A stretch of DNA of 64,000 bases, from positions 1,642,427 to 1,706,426 of the forward strand of contig JANPYM010000010.1 of the NCBI GenBank assembly GCA_025890175.1. Reading direction: 5' to 3'. The stretch comes from Ciborinia camelliae. Taxonomy: Eukaryota > Ascomycota > Leotiomycetes > Helotiales > Sclerotiniaceae. Position 1 is the first letter of the stretch. Each line of letters begins with the position of its first letter. Positions 35,601-46,535 of this stretch are shown here, piece after piece. The notes under the pieces are model-generated. The model was not told where the DNA came from. It did not search any database and was given only the letters and a program-made list of their open reading frames with translations. The position numbers and the translations under genes are program-made.

Positions 35601-36322
35601 CGAACGGGTGCGACTACCAATGAATTTTCCGAGCATATGCTAGTTTTACCAGATTTCACCCCCGGATTATCACCCGTATAAAATCTGGCAGATCAGATAT
35701 TCCTCCGGCGAGGTTTGAAGTGACCGGATGGCTATGTTTGCCAAAGGCTATTCAGCATTCTATCGCTTTCATAATATTTACGAAATCGCTCAAGTTCGTC
35801 TGGGTCTGAAAGCCACCTCAAATCGCTCAAGTCCATACATATTGGCCAGTTTTCCGAAATAATTTAACTTTTCACATGGCTTCAGTGCTCCGCAAGTCGA
35901 TTCCTGAGAGGAATATTTCGCGTTTCTGGAAATATATTCTGGCCGGCCATTATAGCACCTCGTCTCATTCATCGAAACACTTTTGGTAAATCAAGTGATT
36001 ACCAACATGGTGAAACATACGTAATTCTGGACAGTATGCTTGCAAAACCAGCTTTTGAATCTTTGCATGCATCTCTATTTTGGCTTTTTGATAGTGACGG
36101 GAAGGTTTTGTGCTTCAAATTTCTTATAGTTTTAGAAATATTGACAAGATCATTCTACAATAAACCAGAGGTATTGTCATTTTAGAATCAAGTTTTCCAT
36201 TCTCATCAAATTATCAGATCGTTCATATAGTTCATATCGTTCCAATCCACAAACCTGAAATGTTTATGTGCTGCTGCGATAGATACTCGTCTAGACATTC
36301 AATGGTTATGTTGAATGCCTCC
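32620..36322. other. Gene-poor spacer between copies D and E
   Basis: No confident gene in 3.7 kb. Open frames are short and lack ATG context or domain features. One diverged direct duplication is listed at 35.5 kb. Confidence 0.5.
35518..35738. repeat. Diverged direct duplication, unit about 95 bp
   Basis: TTACCCGGATTCTACCCCTG... (35520) and TTACCAGATTTCACCCCCGG... (35646) continue in parallel through GGATTATCACC, ATATTC...ATT(T/C)CTCC and GACCGGATGG/GAACGGGTGC. Differences are largely transitions. Confidence 0.6.
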
Positions 36323-37030
36323 CTATCCATCAAATGTTGAATTGAACTGCTGCAACTTGGCGCTCATTCTGTGCCCTGCAGCCGAGACTTTGTTGGTATG
36401 ATCTCCAGCATGGTGATTGTTCGATGTACATGGGATAGGACAATTATCGTCAGAAAGGTAGTGTTGGATGCGGTGGTCTGAGAGACTTCTTGCTTCGGTT
36501 GAGGAGGTAGTGTATGAGGGATGGTGTGAAATTTTGTTTGTGCTGAATCTATGTTAAAGGAAGATAACGTGAGTGCGTGAAAGCTTTTAAGGACTTAAGG
36601 CCGAGTAGGGAGAGAGGGGGCAAGGCCAAAGAAAAAAGTGCGACCTCAAATAAAGATGAACACAAGAGAGACGAAAGAATGAAAAGACCAATGAAGGAAT
36701 ACAATATGCTATAATGGAGATGGATTATCTGATGGAAGTGACTGGCCTCATAAGACAGAGTGGGTAGCTGCGAAGAAGGAAAGAGAGAACGTGGCCAGAA
36801 CACTGGTCCAAGGTAGTCATGCCCTGCAAGACGAATGAACTCTTGAGGTATAGTAGGCCAAACAGTAAAGGAGAAAGGGAATATCAAGGAACGACTTCGT
36901 ATGTCGAAGCTTTGATCTTATAACCCAGTGATATAATCGAGTGCAGAAAGTAAGAAGGGGGAGTTGAAACTAACTCGGAAGTAACAGAGCCTCGCACCGC
37001 GATGTTAGAGCTCTTGCTGGTGTTCGACAT
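36323..37030 (-). CDS. Small paralogous protein, family copy E (93 aa)
   Basis: Exons on the minus strand are 37030..36975 (56 nt) and 36548..36323. The intron (426 nt) has GTTAGT and ACATAG, phase 2. Exon 1 encodes MSNTSKSSNIAVRGSVTS. Exon 2 contains TEARSLSDHRIQHYLSD and then NKVSAAGHRMSAKLQQFNST before FDG and the TAG stop. It is closest to copy B. The three-part match (exon 1, middle motif, C-terminal helix) makes this one of the two best-supported members. There is no signal peptide, TM segment or known domain. Confidence 0.65.
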
Positions 37031-37164
37031 GATGGCTTGGAGGAGTGAAGGTGGCCAAACTTGTCGGACGTAATCGGTGAGAATTGGCTTGCAATTACAG
37101 TAAAAGTTATGAGAGACCTTGTCGAAAGTTGTTTTGATTGAGAAAACAGCTCGAGGAATTGGAT

Positions 37165-37175
37165 TATCTATATAT
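37165..37175 (-). promoter_or_regulatory. TATA-like box of copy E
   Basis: ATATATAGAT on the minus strand, about 138 bp upstream of the ATG at 37030. Confidence 0.4.
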
Positions 37176-37179
37176 GCAA

Positions 37180-38674
37180 GTGCAAGAAACTCATGCAAGT
37201 CCCTTTTGGGCATCTATGGAGAGCAGTATCGCCTATCAAACATATCTTTTGGCGTTGTCCCCCGCCTGTTCTAGCATTTGGAAGATGATTTTCAAATTAG
37301 ATCAATAATTGCTGGCAGTGACAACTCAAATTCTCAAGCTGCCTGACAAGAATGAACACAGCTCGATGTCCCGCAGAATAAGCAAGGATCAAAATACCTC
37401 CTAAGATTGAATAAGTTTGAGTGTCAAGCCAAATGCATGGATTAAAGTAACGCAGCCCCCAACTTACATCTTGCATGTAACTACTAGAGGCGTACTGCAT
37501 AATAAGCATGGATTAAGAATGCGATGATTCGTAGCTCTTATAGAAGAAGCGAACAACAGAGCGACTTCTGTGCAACCCTGCACAAAAGTGCCAATTGATG
37601 TCTTGGCTGCAACGAAATATACTGGGCACATCAGAAATCTCTTTTGTTAATTGGAATCCTTCATACTCGTACATGCAGCCCGTTATTCATAATTAACAGG
37701 GGCCACCGGTAAAGATCTACACGTTCTATGGACGACCGTGGGATCTGCATCTGGGCTTATGGTGTGCTACCAGGTTGAAACGACTATCAAAATCTTGATA
37801 TTTAAGCAGCGTGACATAGCGCTCTTGTTTCGGCTACGCCGTGCGACCGGGGGATGCGCAGCTGGACTTGCGTTGCTAACTAAGGTTCGTTGAAGATTAA
37901 TGTTTTGCCACCAAAATCTTGATCTCGTCCAATATTATTCTGATTCTTTAAGTAGCGTAGCAATATTGTTGCTATTTTGGCAGTCGATACTGATTTGGCA
38001 CCGTCCGCTTTATCCTAATTGTGGCTTGCGTGGTAGTTCCCGGAGAATACTGCATGAAATCAATCCGGCATCTTGCGTTGATCTTCCTTCATGAGCGCCG
38101 AATTTATAATGCCTCGGGTTTCATCCGTAGTTGGATATTTCATGTAAACTGGGTATCATAATTACAGCAAGTCTTGGGTCAATAATTACGATTTGTCTAA
38201 TTCACTTTCATGTACTCAGACCATTTAGCTAATCACTACTACTTTTTTGTTTTATCCCATGTGAAAGCCGGAAATAACTAGCTGGCTGGGCACCGAATAG
38301 AAACCCCGGCAATTTTCAATTCCTATGTGTACGGTTAGTGGATTCAATACTTTACTTTACTTCGAACCAAAGTGCCGGTAGCTACACGTCATATCCATAC
38401 GGGGTAACATTAGCGTCTATCGGCCCGTGACGTGGCTGGGGTGTAGCAGGGAATATGGAAACGCTTAAGTGATGTAACATTGGAGGAGAGAAAAATGTTG
38501 GATATCACTCGAGTCACAGTTGGTTGTGGATCATTCGTTGCGTAAGCCAGTTCTAACACATATAAGGAGCTTCACCATCGAGAATCAGTCTTTTCAAAAC
38601 AGCGCTGAATTTCCATACCTCGAATTCGATACATATCTGCACATATCAAATTATCTTTCATCTAAGTTCGCAAT
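37180..38674. other. Intergenic, upstream of the alpha/beta hydrolase
   Basis: Nothing gene-like. A TATATAAGG box near 38560 and an A/T leader suit the promoter of the gene starting at 38675. Confidence 0.5.
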
Positions 38675-39526
38675 ATGACTACTTCTTCTCGTCCAACTCT
38701 TGTATTCTTTGCGGGAGCATTCGCCGATCCCTCATGCTTCGATCGTGTTGTGCTTTTGTTTGAGAAAGCAGGCTATCCGACTATCTACGCCCGCATCCCT
38801 TCCTTGAACCCAGACCCATCGGAACTGGCCTCAATATCTTCTACAAACGATGTCTCTACGGCTCGCAAGAACGTTCTGTTGCCCCTCATTGAGGAGCAGC
38901 ACAAAGACGTGATCGTTATTACTCACTCTTACGGAGGGGTTGTTGGAGGCGCTGCTGCTGCTGGTTTGAGCAAATCTGAGCGTAGTTCTCGCAATGAAGC
39001 TGGTGGTATCTTGGGCCTGGTATACTGGGTTGGAAATATTGTTTCTGAAGGTGAAAGCTTGTTTCAGGCTGTAGGTGGCGCATACCCCCCTTTCATCAAG
39101 GCAGGAAATGTGAGTTCGGTCCCAAATCTAATGTTAGACCTCATTGTGATGCTAATGGAAACTTTTCGTTTAATTTAGCCATCTCCAGGTCTTGCCGTTA
39201 TTGAGCCAGTGATGTCGACCCTCTATGCCGCTTCTGATGTTTCTTCGGCATCAGCTCTCGAAGCTGCTATGATTCCCCATGCTCTAGCAGCATTCGAAAC
39301 CCCGGCTCCTGCTCCTGCCTGGGCGGAGACAGCGTTTGATGGACGTCGGGTTTACATTCGTACTTTGGACGATCAATGTAACCCATTGTTTTTACAAGAT
39401 ATCTGGATTGAGAAGAGCAAAGTATCGTGGGATATTGCTGATCTTAAGACATCCCATTGTCCTTTCATCAGCTGTCCCGAGGAACTTGTTTTGAAAACCC
39501 TTACGTTCATCGAGAACTGGGTTTGA
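38675..39526 (+). CDS. Alpha/beta hydrolase (AB hydrolase-1 type, EstC-like)
   Basis: Exons are 38675..39109 and 39179..39526 (260 aa). The intron has GTGAGT, a CTAAT branch and TTTAG, phase 0. The core fold opens with PTLVFFAGAFADPSCFD (oxyanion region). The nucleophile elbow is HSYGG (variant of GxSxG, with VIVITHSYGGVVGG), the acid is probably Asp in RTLDDQCNP and the base His in KTSHCPF. No signal peptide, so a cytosolic esterase/hydrolase of small substrates is likely. Length is typical for this fungal subfamily. Substrate cannot be named; methyl-ester or lactone hydrolysis is common for relatives. It stands alone with no biosynthetic neighbours. Confidence 0.88.
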
Positions 39527-40371
39527 TTGTGAGATTTTGAAAAGGATTGGCAGCATATGCTAAGGTTCGGGCCTATGATCAATATGTATTGATTCTGTAT
39601 GTCAATGCCAGCAAGGTTCATTAAGCAGATAGTTCTTGATCAAAATCTACTAGCTACACCAAAATTGAAAGATGAGCAAACTTTTGATTCGATGACTACA
39701 TATTTTCTATTCCATGCTAGGCAATTGACAATTCACATATCTGAATTTTCAAGAAGGCCAGAACGCTGTTGGAACAAGGTTTAAAATACGTACCTGTACT
39801 CTTGACATATGTAACTAGTAGTTTAGCTCGTGTGGGATTAATCAGAACCTCCTATCTATTGTTGTTAAGGATTAATATGACAAGTACGATTTTAATACCC
39901 ATTTGTGTTATTTCCAGTTCTGGGTAAAGTGACAAAGTAGTTAGTTCTGTAGTCCAACGACAAGGCATTCGGTAGCCACGAGTGCATCACGAACCATTAT
40001 TCTTTTTATCCTACTGGTCTTCCGTATACAGAGTCGATCATTAAATAAAAGTAAACCCTTAATATAGAATGAGAGCATAAATCACAGAAGTCCACAAAAG
40101 TTCGAGGACCAAAGGGTAGAAATTCCCATAAAAGAAGTAAATGTCATGTACCCGAGGTTGATAGTCTAAATGTCTAGGTTCTCTCAACAATATGCTATAT
40201 ATAAGCCAGGCCTTTATGGAGCACTCAATGAAGATAACCAGATATTCATTTCTGCACACGTATTTCTGTATATTTCCTATGCACTTCTTCTAACTTGATC
40301 ATAGGCTCATTAAAAATCTCTTACTTCCGCCAAAATAACTATAGTTTCAACTCCGCAGGCATTGGGTACCT
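39527..40371. other. Intergenic, nothing recognised
   Basis: AT-rich DNA without repeats or credible frames. Confidence 0.4.
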
Positions 40372-41081
40372 ATGGATCTATTCCCCAAGGTGTTGTGTTT
40401 ATGCATTGAAACATGGTTTCAACGCAAGTAGTCGGCAATTTTGGTCACCCATCCATCACTCACTTGCGGCTTGCTAGACTTCCCTGTCACTAACCAAAAT
40501 CTCTACAACAGACTTATTACTGCCCCACATTATCAAGTGAAAAGATGCTCTCGAATTCAATGTCCACCTTCGCCTTGGTTACCAGCCAATACTCATCTTC
40601 ACACTTGGAATATTTATGATGAACCGCCGAGAGAATTCCAGGAGGCTTTTGACATCACCCGTAGCAACAGACTCCGTGAAGCGTTTATTTCAACAGCTTT
40701 GTGGTTCTCACGAGTTAGTTAATCCTCCATACATCTTATTTTCGGTTCACTAACAAGATTAGCTGGAAGCGCGACATGGTGAATATACTCAACGAGTCTG
40801 GGTTTCAGAATGCTCGACTTCAGAAGGTGGAATATGACATGAGTATGGCAAGGTTTTGGAATGATGTGTAAGAAAGAAACCCATGCTATGATTCTTGAAG
40901 ATACATAGAACTTGCTGACATGTTTCATAGCTATATGAGTACCTGGGACGAGTTCGCAAAAATGATTATACAGAAGCCCGAGGAATCATTTCAGCTCAGT
41001 CGCGCGGCCATGGATCAGGTGCGAGATGGATGCGCCATCTGTTGCCCGAAGCTTGTCTGGATTGCTCAGAAAGCTCAGTGA
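40372..41081 (+). CDS. Orphan four-exon gene of unknown function (about 166 aa)
   Basis: I do not recognise it. Exons 40512..40700, 40763..40867 and 40931..41081 join with correct phases. The intron before 40512 has a good CACTAAC branch and ACAACAG acceptor; later ones end GATTAG and TTCATAG, the last starting GTAAGA. The first exon (40372..40427, MDLFPKVLCLC...) and its donor GTAGTC are weak; the donor GTGGTT at 40701 is also non-standard, with cga|GTTAGT nearby as an alternative. The protein is hydrophilic with helix-like stretches (KRDMVNILNESGF, ARLQKVEYDMSMARFWNDV) and a C-terminal CAICC cluster. There is no signal peptide evidence. Confidence 0.45.
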
Positions 41082-41458
41082 ACAGCGAGATAATGATCAA
41101 GAATGAGAGGGGGGGTAATCAATTTCCGATATGTTATACTACGCAATAAGGAAGCAAAATGAGTTTCTATTTTTCCCGTGCTGGCCATGGGCAGAAAAAT
41201 AGTCTATGGGAAAATGCTACAATCCAGTCATTTTCAATCACATCACAGCCCATCAGGCATCCATGATCTCCCATCGAATACTCCCAACCCAGTCTAACCC
41301 CGTCGTCAAACACCCTCATTTTCCTTGATGCTTCCCATGATCCTCACACCTACTCTTCAAATCATCATATCATACCTCTCTCCCTTCAACCCCTCAACCC
41401 CCCAACCTCTTCATACAATCTTCTCCACCTCCATTCCATCGAGTCTCATACCATTTGA

Positions 41459-41770
<312 letters not shown>

Positions 41771-42936
41771 TAAACAATCTTCATGAATATATCTTCTACA
41801 TTACCCCTCTCATTCCTATATCTACACCATGCCATGTCATGCCATGTCATGCTAAATGTACGATCTCGAGAGACGTAATCCAAGACTCCGCCTGTCCAAT
41901 CATCGGAGAGTCAATATCAAAGAAAAGCCCAAGTCGAAGGCAATTTAAGAAAATTCCGCGGACGGAGTCTTTGGTTGTGATTTTGTAGTCGTTGGGGTTT
42001 TCTTAGGTAGGTACCTAGATCTCTAAGAGGGTGAGACTTTGGTGGGAGGAATGAATGGATGGATGGATGGGTGATGGTTTCGACTTTGGAGGATAATTAG
42101 TTAGTGTATTACAAGGAGACTCCCTCCATAAGTGGATGAATATCAACATCAACATAATTTTTTCAAGATATACTTCCCAGAGCCTCACTTCTACAAATAA
42201 TATCCATATCTTGTGCAGGCTGCAGGCTGCAGCCTGATGTAACATATATACAATCTAATACCAACCACTCTCTATATGAGTCTTGAGACCGGACAATTTC
42301 CTAGTAAACATAAACCCCATCTCTGCTGTACATACTATATATATATATATATATACTCAACCATTTGATCAAACCACATACCCCAAAAAACCAGCTATTC
42401 CATTTGCGATCATAAACGAGACCTCATTATTGAATATAGGCAACGAGGATAAGACGTCCGTCATTCATGCCATCAAGTTGCTATCGAATAAGTTCCGAGT
42501 TTATCGGGGGAGGAAGTTAGTTCACGGTTCTTTATTGATTAACATTACTTCCATTTCCATTTCCATCTCCATCTTCGTTATATTTTTAATTCAACCTTCT
42601 ATACAACAAAACACAACAATCCACACACTAATCAACTAAGCCACGATCGGAGGGTCAATTTTGTGACTTTGAGGAATTTAATGAATATGCTAGGATCTCC
42701 ACGTTGCATTTTGGTTATGAAGGATTCATTGATTGCATTCTTCGGAATATTTGATGAAACGTGTATCATGATATGGAGAGGTACATATAGTTCGATAATC
42801 AACGGATTCATCATGTGATTGAAGCAAGCAAGCGGTTGACATTTCGGAGTGGCCAAATTAATTGATCTAGAATTATCGTTGTTGTTAATCTCAACAGGCA
42901 CCCCTTCTCTTAAACGAGGTCGAAAGGGGGAAAGAG

Positions 42937-43161
42937 CTAACGGCAAGGAAATTCCTTGGCATCGTGATCAGTGCCATCCAATGCTCTTTTCATTTTCCCT
43001 CCAAACTCAGAGGGCATATAATTCTGTATCCATCTGCTAGTAGAACAATATGTTGTTCTGCTAGAACTTGGCAGCTGTACCTGACTACACCTCCGATTCG
43101 GAAGCACAGTAAAGTCAAAACCTTGGTAGGAAGTATGTGAAGCGGACACGGAGATTGGCAA
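42937..43161 (-). pseudogene. Possible NmrA/isoflavone-reductase-like gene relic
   Basis: The minus-strand frame contains RWIQNYMPSEFGGKMKRALD. The NYMPSEFGG portion resembles the KR(F/Y)(I/M)PSEFG motif of NmrA-like NAD(P)-binding proteins. No Rossmann GxxGxxG start or neighbouring exons could be joined, and the frame soon ends. It could be a fragment of a former gene or coincidence. Confidence 0.2.
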
Positions 43162-43808
43162 ATCAAATCAAATCATGATCCGGAAAATAAGTTGATTTAA
43201 TATGATATGTTATGTTCCCCATATACTGGGGTAATGGGGTAAATGAAGGGATCACGACTCACGAATGAAGAGTGTTGGAAGAGAAGTGGATGGATGGATA
43301 GATCTTGTACCAAACTAGGAAAGGTTCCAATGTGGGGCCCGTGAAATCTGGCTCTAGCGTCTTGGCATCTGTGGCATCTGCGTCATTACACGACCCTACA
43401 TCTAATGAGAGCTGGGGAGCTCAAGCTGATTGATTCCCTTCTTTGTTCTGAAATAAAATAATTACGTTGAATCATTTGGATATCAAAAACTGTCACTGTC
43501 ACTCAAAACACGATTGATACTATACAATTTCCACAGTATCTCACAATAACTTCATTTTCTCATACAAAAGAGAAATTATTTCCAGATCTTTCATTGAACA
43601 CCTGAAGAACAACAGAATCTTATTAGTGCCTAATCTCACTAGGCATAAATCTTTTCCTTCAGCCTTACCCCAGAGACAACCCACCAAATCCAGCCCACCT
43701 TCAAAAAACAAACCAAAAAGCTTCCGATTCAACCATAACCTTACATACTTGTTCAACATAAACACGACATCAAATCAATAAAAGATTACCTCATAAACGA
43801 AGACCAAA

Positions 43809-44879
43809 ATGACTTCTACACCTACATTGATCGGCATGCCCGAACCTCCATCAAATACTGATACTCCAACCGATGCACCGTAAGATATACTCACCCCACA
43901 ATCTACTCTCCATCAAAATACTAATCTAATCTACTCCAGTGGAACTCCAAACTCTACCACGACCTCCCTCTCCGCCCTCTCCACCACCGCAATCAAAGAT
44001 GGTCATCGCGGATCTGCTCACCCTACCGCGAGCTCCCATCATCAACATACACTCTCGAGCAATACCCTCGAAGCCCAGCGCGCGGATAGAATCTCACGCC
44101 TCGCAGGTCTCGAACGTGTAACAACAGCTACGCCTCAAAATCCCAGCGGTACGGCACCAGCCCCTGGACCGGCTGCTGGTCAAATTCCAGGTTATTTCGA
44201 CCAGGCAGGCAACCCGGTATATACAACTCGCATGTCCACGGTCGGCTCAGCATCTGCGACCGGCTCTACAACTGGCAGAACAACTACTTGGGCTTCGAAC
44301 AGTGCCAAAGGACAAACGGAAGCTGATGATGATGAGATGAGCATGGATATCAATTATCGGGAAATGGACGATCGTGATAGATTTTCCGCATCGGCCATGG
44401 ATGAGGAATTAGACGGGGATGGGATGAGTGATGATACGAGTTTAGTAGGATTTGGGGAAGGCGCCGGAAGTACCGTCAGTGGTCCAACATACAGCAGAAG
44501 CAATCTCCTCGGTAGTCCGATTGCGGTAGGAAAAAGCGGTCTCGCCAAAGAAGTCCAGAGCAGCAACCCGGGCACACCCGTCAGCGCATCCACATCCGCA
44601 ACCACCGAGCAACAAAAGCGCGAGGCGAGGATGCTGGATGGAATTACCGATGATAACACAAGTGGATATGTGGACACGGCCGCTCGGGGTCAAGGAGTGG
44701 GAGTCGCTGGAAATCGCACATCTTCTGGATCGGGACTGGGTACGGGAGTAGGTGCTGAAGCGGCCGAGAGGATCTTAAAAGATAGGATTGAAGATAGTCC
44801 ACAAGCGGCGAGCAGACCACCACTCGGAAGTCCCGACCAAGCGGGTCTCGGCAAGTTTTATTTCGAGGAGAAGAAGTAA
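43809..44879 (+). CDS. Conserved-looking fungal low-complexity protein (336 aa), function unknown
   Basis: Exons are 43809..43879 and 43940..44879. The intron has GTAAGA, CTAAT/CTACT branch candidates and TCCAG, and phases fit. The protein is Ser/Thr/Gly-rich and probably largely disordered. More ordered-looking blocks are QRADRISRLAGLERV (about residues 65-80), GYFDQAGNPVYTTRMSTVGS and an acidic EADDDEMSMDINYREMDDRD. The RMSTVGSASATGS and ERILKDR segments look like conserved patches I associate with uncharacterised ascomycete proteins, without a firm name. It ends KFYFEEKK. Many Ser/Thr-Pro and basic sites make phosphoregulation plausible, but that is inference. Confidence 0.8.
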
Positions 44880-45616
44880 ATTGCTCTCTTTTTGGGGGGG
44901 GAAATTATGGGACGGGGGAAAGTTCATGGATGGGATTTTCCAATTCAATTCTCGATTCTCTGGGTGGTTCAATTTTTGGCTGGCGTTGATGTTTTTTTTT
45001 ACCTTATTCTTTTTTTGTGGGGGGTGAGGGGTCTCCTCCGGCTTTCTACTATGTATGGGTATCAAATGGATGGCGGGTGCGGGTTGGTGTATGGATGGGT
45101 GAATGGATGGATGGGTGAATGGATGGATGGGTGAATGGATGGATGGATGGGTGGATGGATTTGGTGCTAGGTGGCTACCTAGGTTGGCTTCTTCTACATG
45201 ATATGTTACCTACCTTACCTTACTTTGAGACGATATGATAGGATAGGAGAGAATAGGATAGTATAGGATATGATACGGAAAATGCGAGATTTTCACGATA
45301 GGATGGTGTTGAAATGCAAACGTGATGTAAATGTAAATGTGAATGTAAATGTAAATGCATATGTAAATGTAAATGCAAACGTGATGCGAGGCGACTTCTA
45401 AATATCCCTTTTCGTACTTGAAGCAATTCGAATTAAATTAAATTAAATCAAATTCCGTCACACTTCAAACTTCAAACCTATAGTAGGGCTTCTGTTTTGT
45501 TTGGTTTTGTTTGGTTTGGTTTGGTTTTATAGTATATAGAATGAGATTAATGAGATTAATGATTTAATTTCCAAGGTTTTATTTATAATTAAATAGGGGG
45601 GTAGGTATTAGGTATT

Positions 45617-45706
45617 AGATTTGGATTTGGATTTGGATTTGGATTTGGATTTGGATTTGGATTTGGATTTGGATTTGGATTTGGATTTGGATTTGGATTT
45701 GGATTT
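45617..45706. repeat. (TTTGGA)n hexanucleotide microsatellite
   Basis: About 15 uninterrupted copies of TTTGGA. Confidence 0.9.
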
Positions 45707-46007
45707 TAGATTCAACTTGGTTCTTTTCTAGCTTTTCTAGCTATTCTATCTATCTATTATCTAATATCCATACAACAGAAATTTGAAATTTGAAATTGAA
45801 TCTGAATTCAAATTCAAATTTTCAATTTTCGATTCGAAAAAAGCAAAAAGAAGAAAAATATATTTAATAATCATATATATATATATAATATATGTTGAAA
45901 TTAGGTAGATCACGTGAAGGTGCAAGTTGTGTGATGTATTTTGAAATTACTATAGAACTAAGGTTGAACCTTGTATGCTATTTAAGCTTAAGATAGGGCG
46001 CTAAGCC

Positions 46008-46050
46008 GTATTAGGCCTACGGGCCGCTTCGCGGTCCGTACGGCTCATAC
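46008..46050. repeat. GC-rich hairpin, 18-bp arms
   Basis: Left arm GTATTAGGCCTACGGGCC (46008-46025) pairs with GGTCCGTACGGCTCATAC (46033-46050) at 15 of 18 positions around the loop GCTTCGC. The island is GC-rich within strongly AT-rich DNA. The right flank resembles that of the 30.7-kb island. Confidence 0.65.
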
Positions 46051-46170
46051 GGCCCTGGCTACTCTCAACAATATATATAATCCCCTCTTTCTCTTTCCCA
46101 TTATATCTCCAATTCCAGGGGAAAACAAAATATCAATTTTTCTACTTCAAAACCCTTTTTGCACTTCATT

Positions 46171-46201
<31 letters not shown>

Positions 46202-46535
46202 TATACGTGTATAAAAATCGGAATACCGCGAATCACTATATTATATTATAGTAGGTATGTAGGTAGGTAGGTATGTAGGTAAGTAGGTATCATCAAATGC
46301 AACCAACCAACCCATTGCATTGCATTGAACTGTACTGCACAGCACTCTACGAACCTCCCTCCTTTCCGCATTCTCATTTCCCTGTTCGCCTCTCTCCATC
46401 CTCCGACTCTGATCTGATGTGATGTGATCTGATCTGACTGCATTTGTCCAACCACTATCTTTACATACCTACGTACAGGAAACCCAATTTCCCATTCCGA
46501 AATCTCAGTTTGCCCATTCTGCATTCCTTTCCCCA

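Larger units (their letters stand above)
44880..46535. other. Intergenic microsatellite-rich region between convergent genes
   Basis: The region holds GGATGGATGGGTGAAT tetranucleotide-type repeats (45065-45160), ATGTAA hexamers (45320-45380), TTTGGA hexamers and a palindromic island (listed). CAAT repeats lie at 46170-46200 and GTAG repeats at 46255-46285. No gene is seen. Confidence 0.6.

Noticed and set aside
42283..42639. 118-codon plus-strand frame with hydrophobic end
   Set aside because: Composition follows AT-rich microsatellites (TATATA, TCCATT); no homology-like motif or splice structure.
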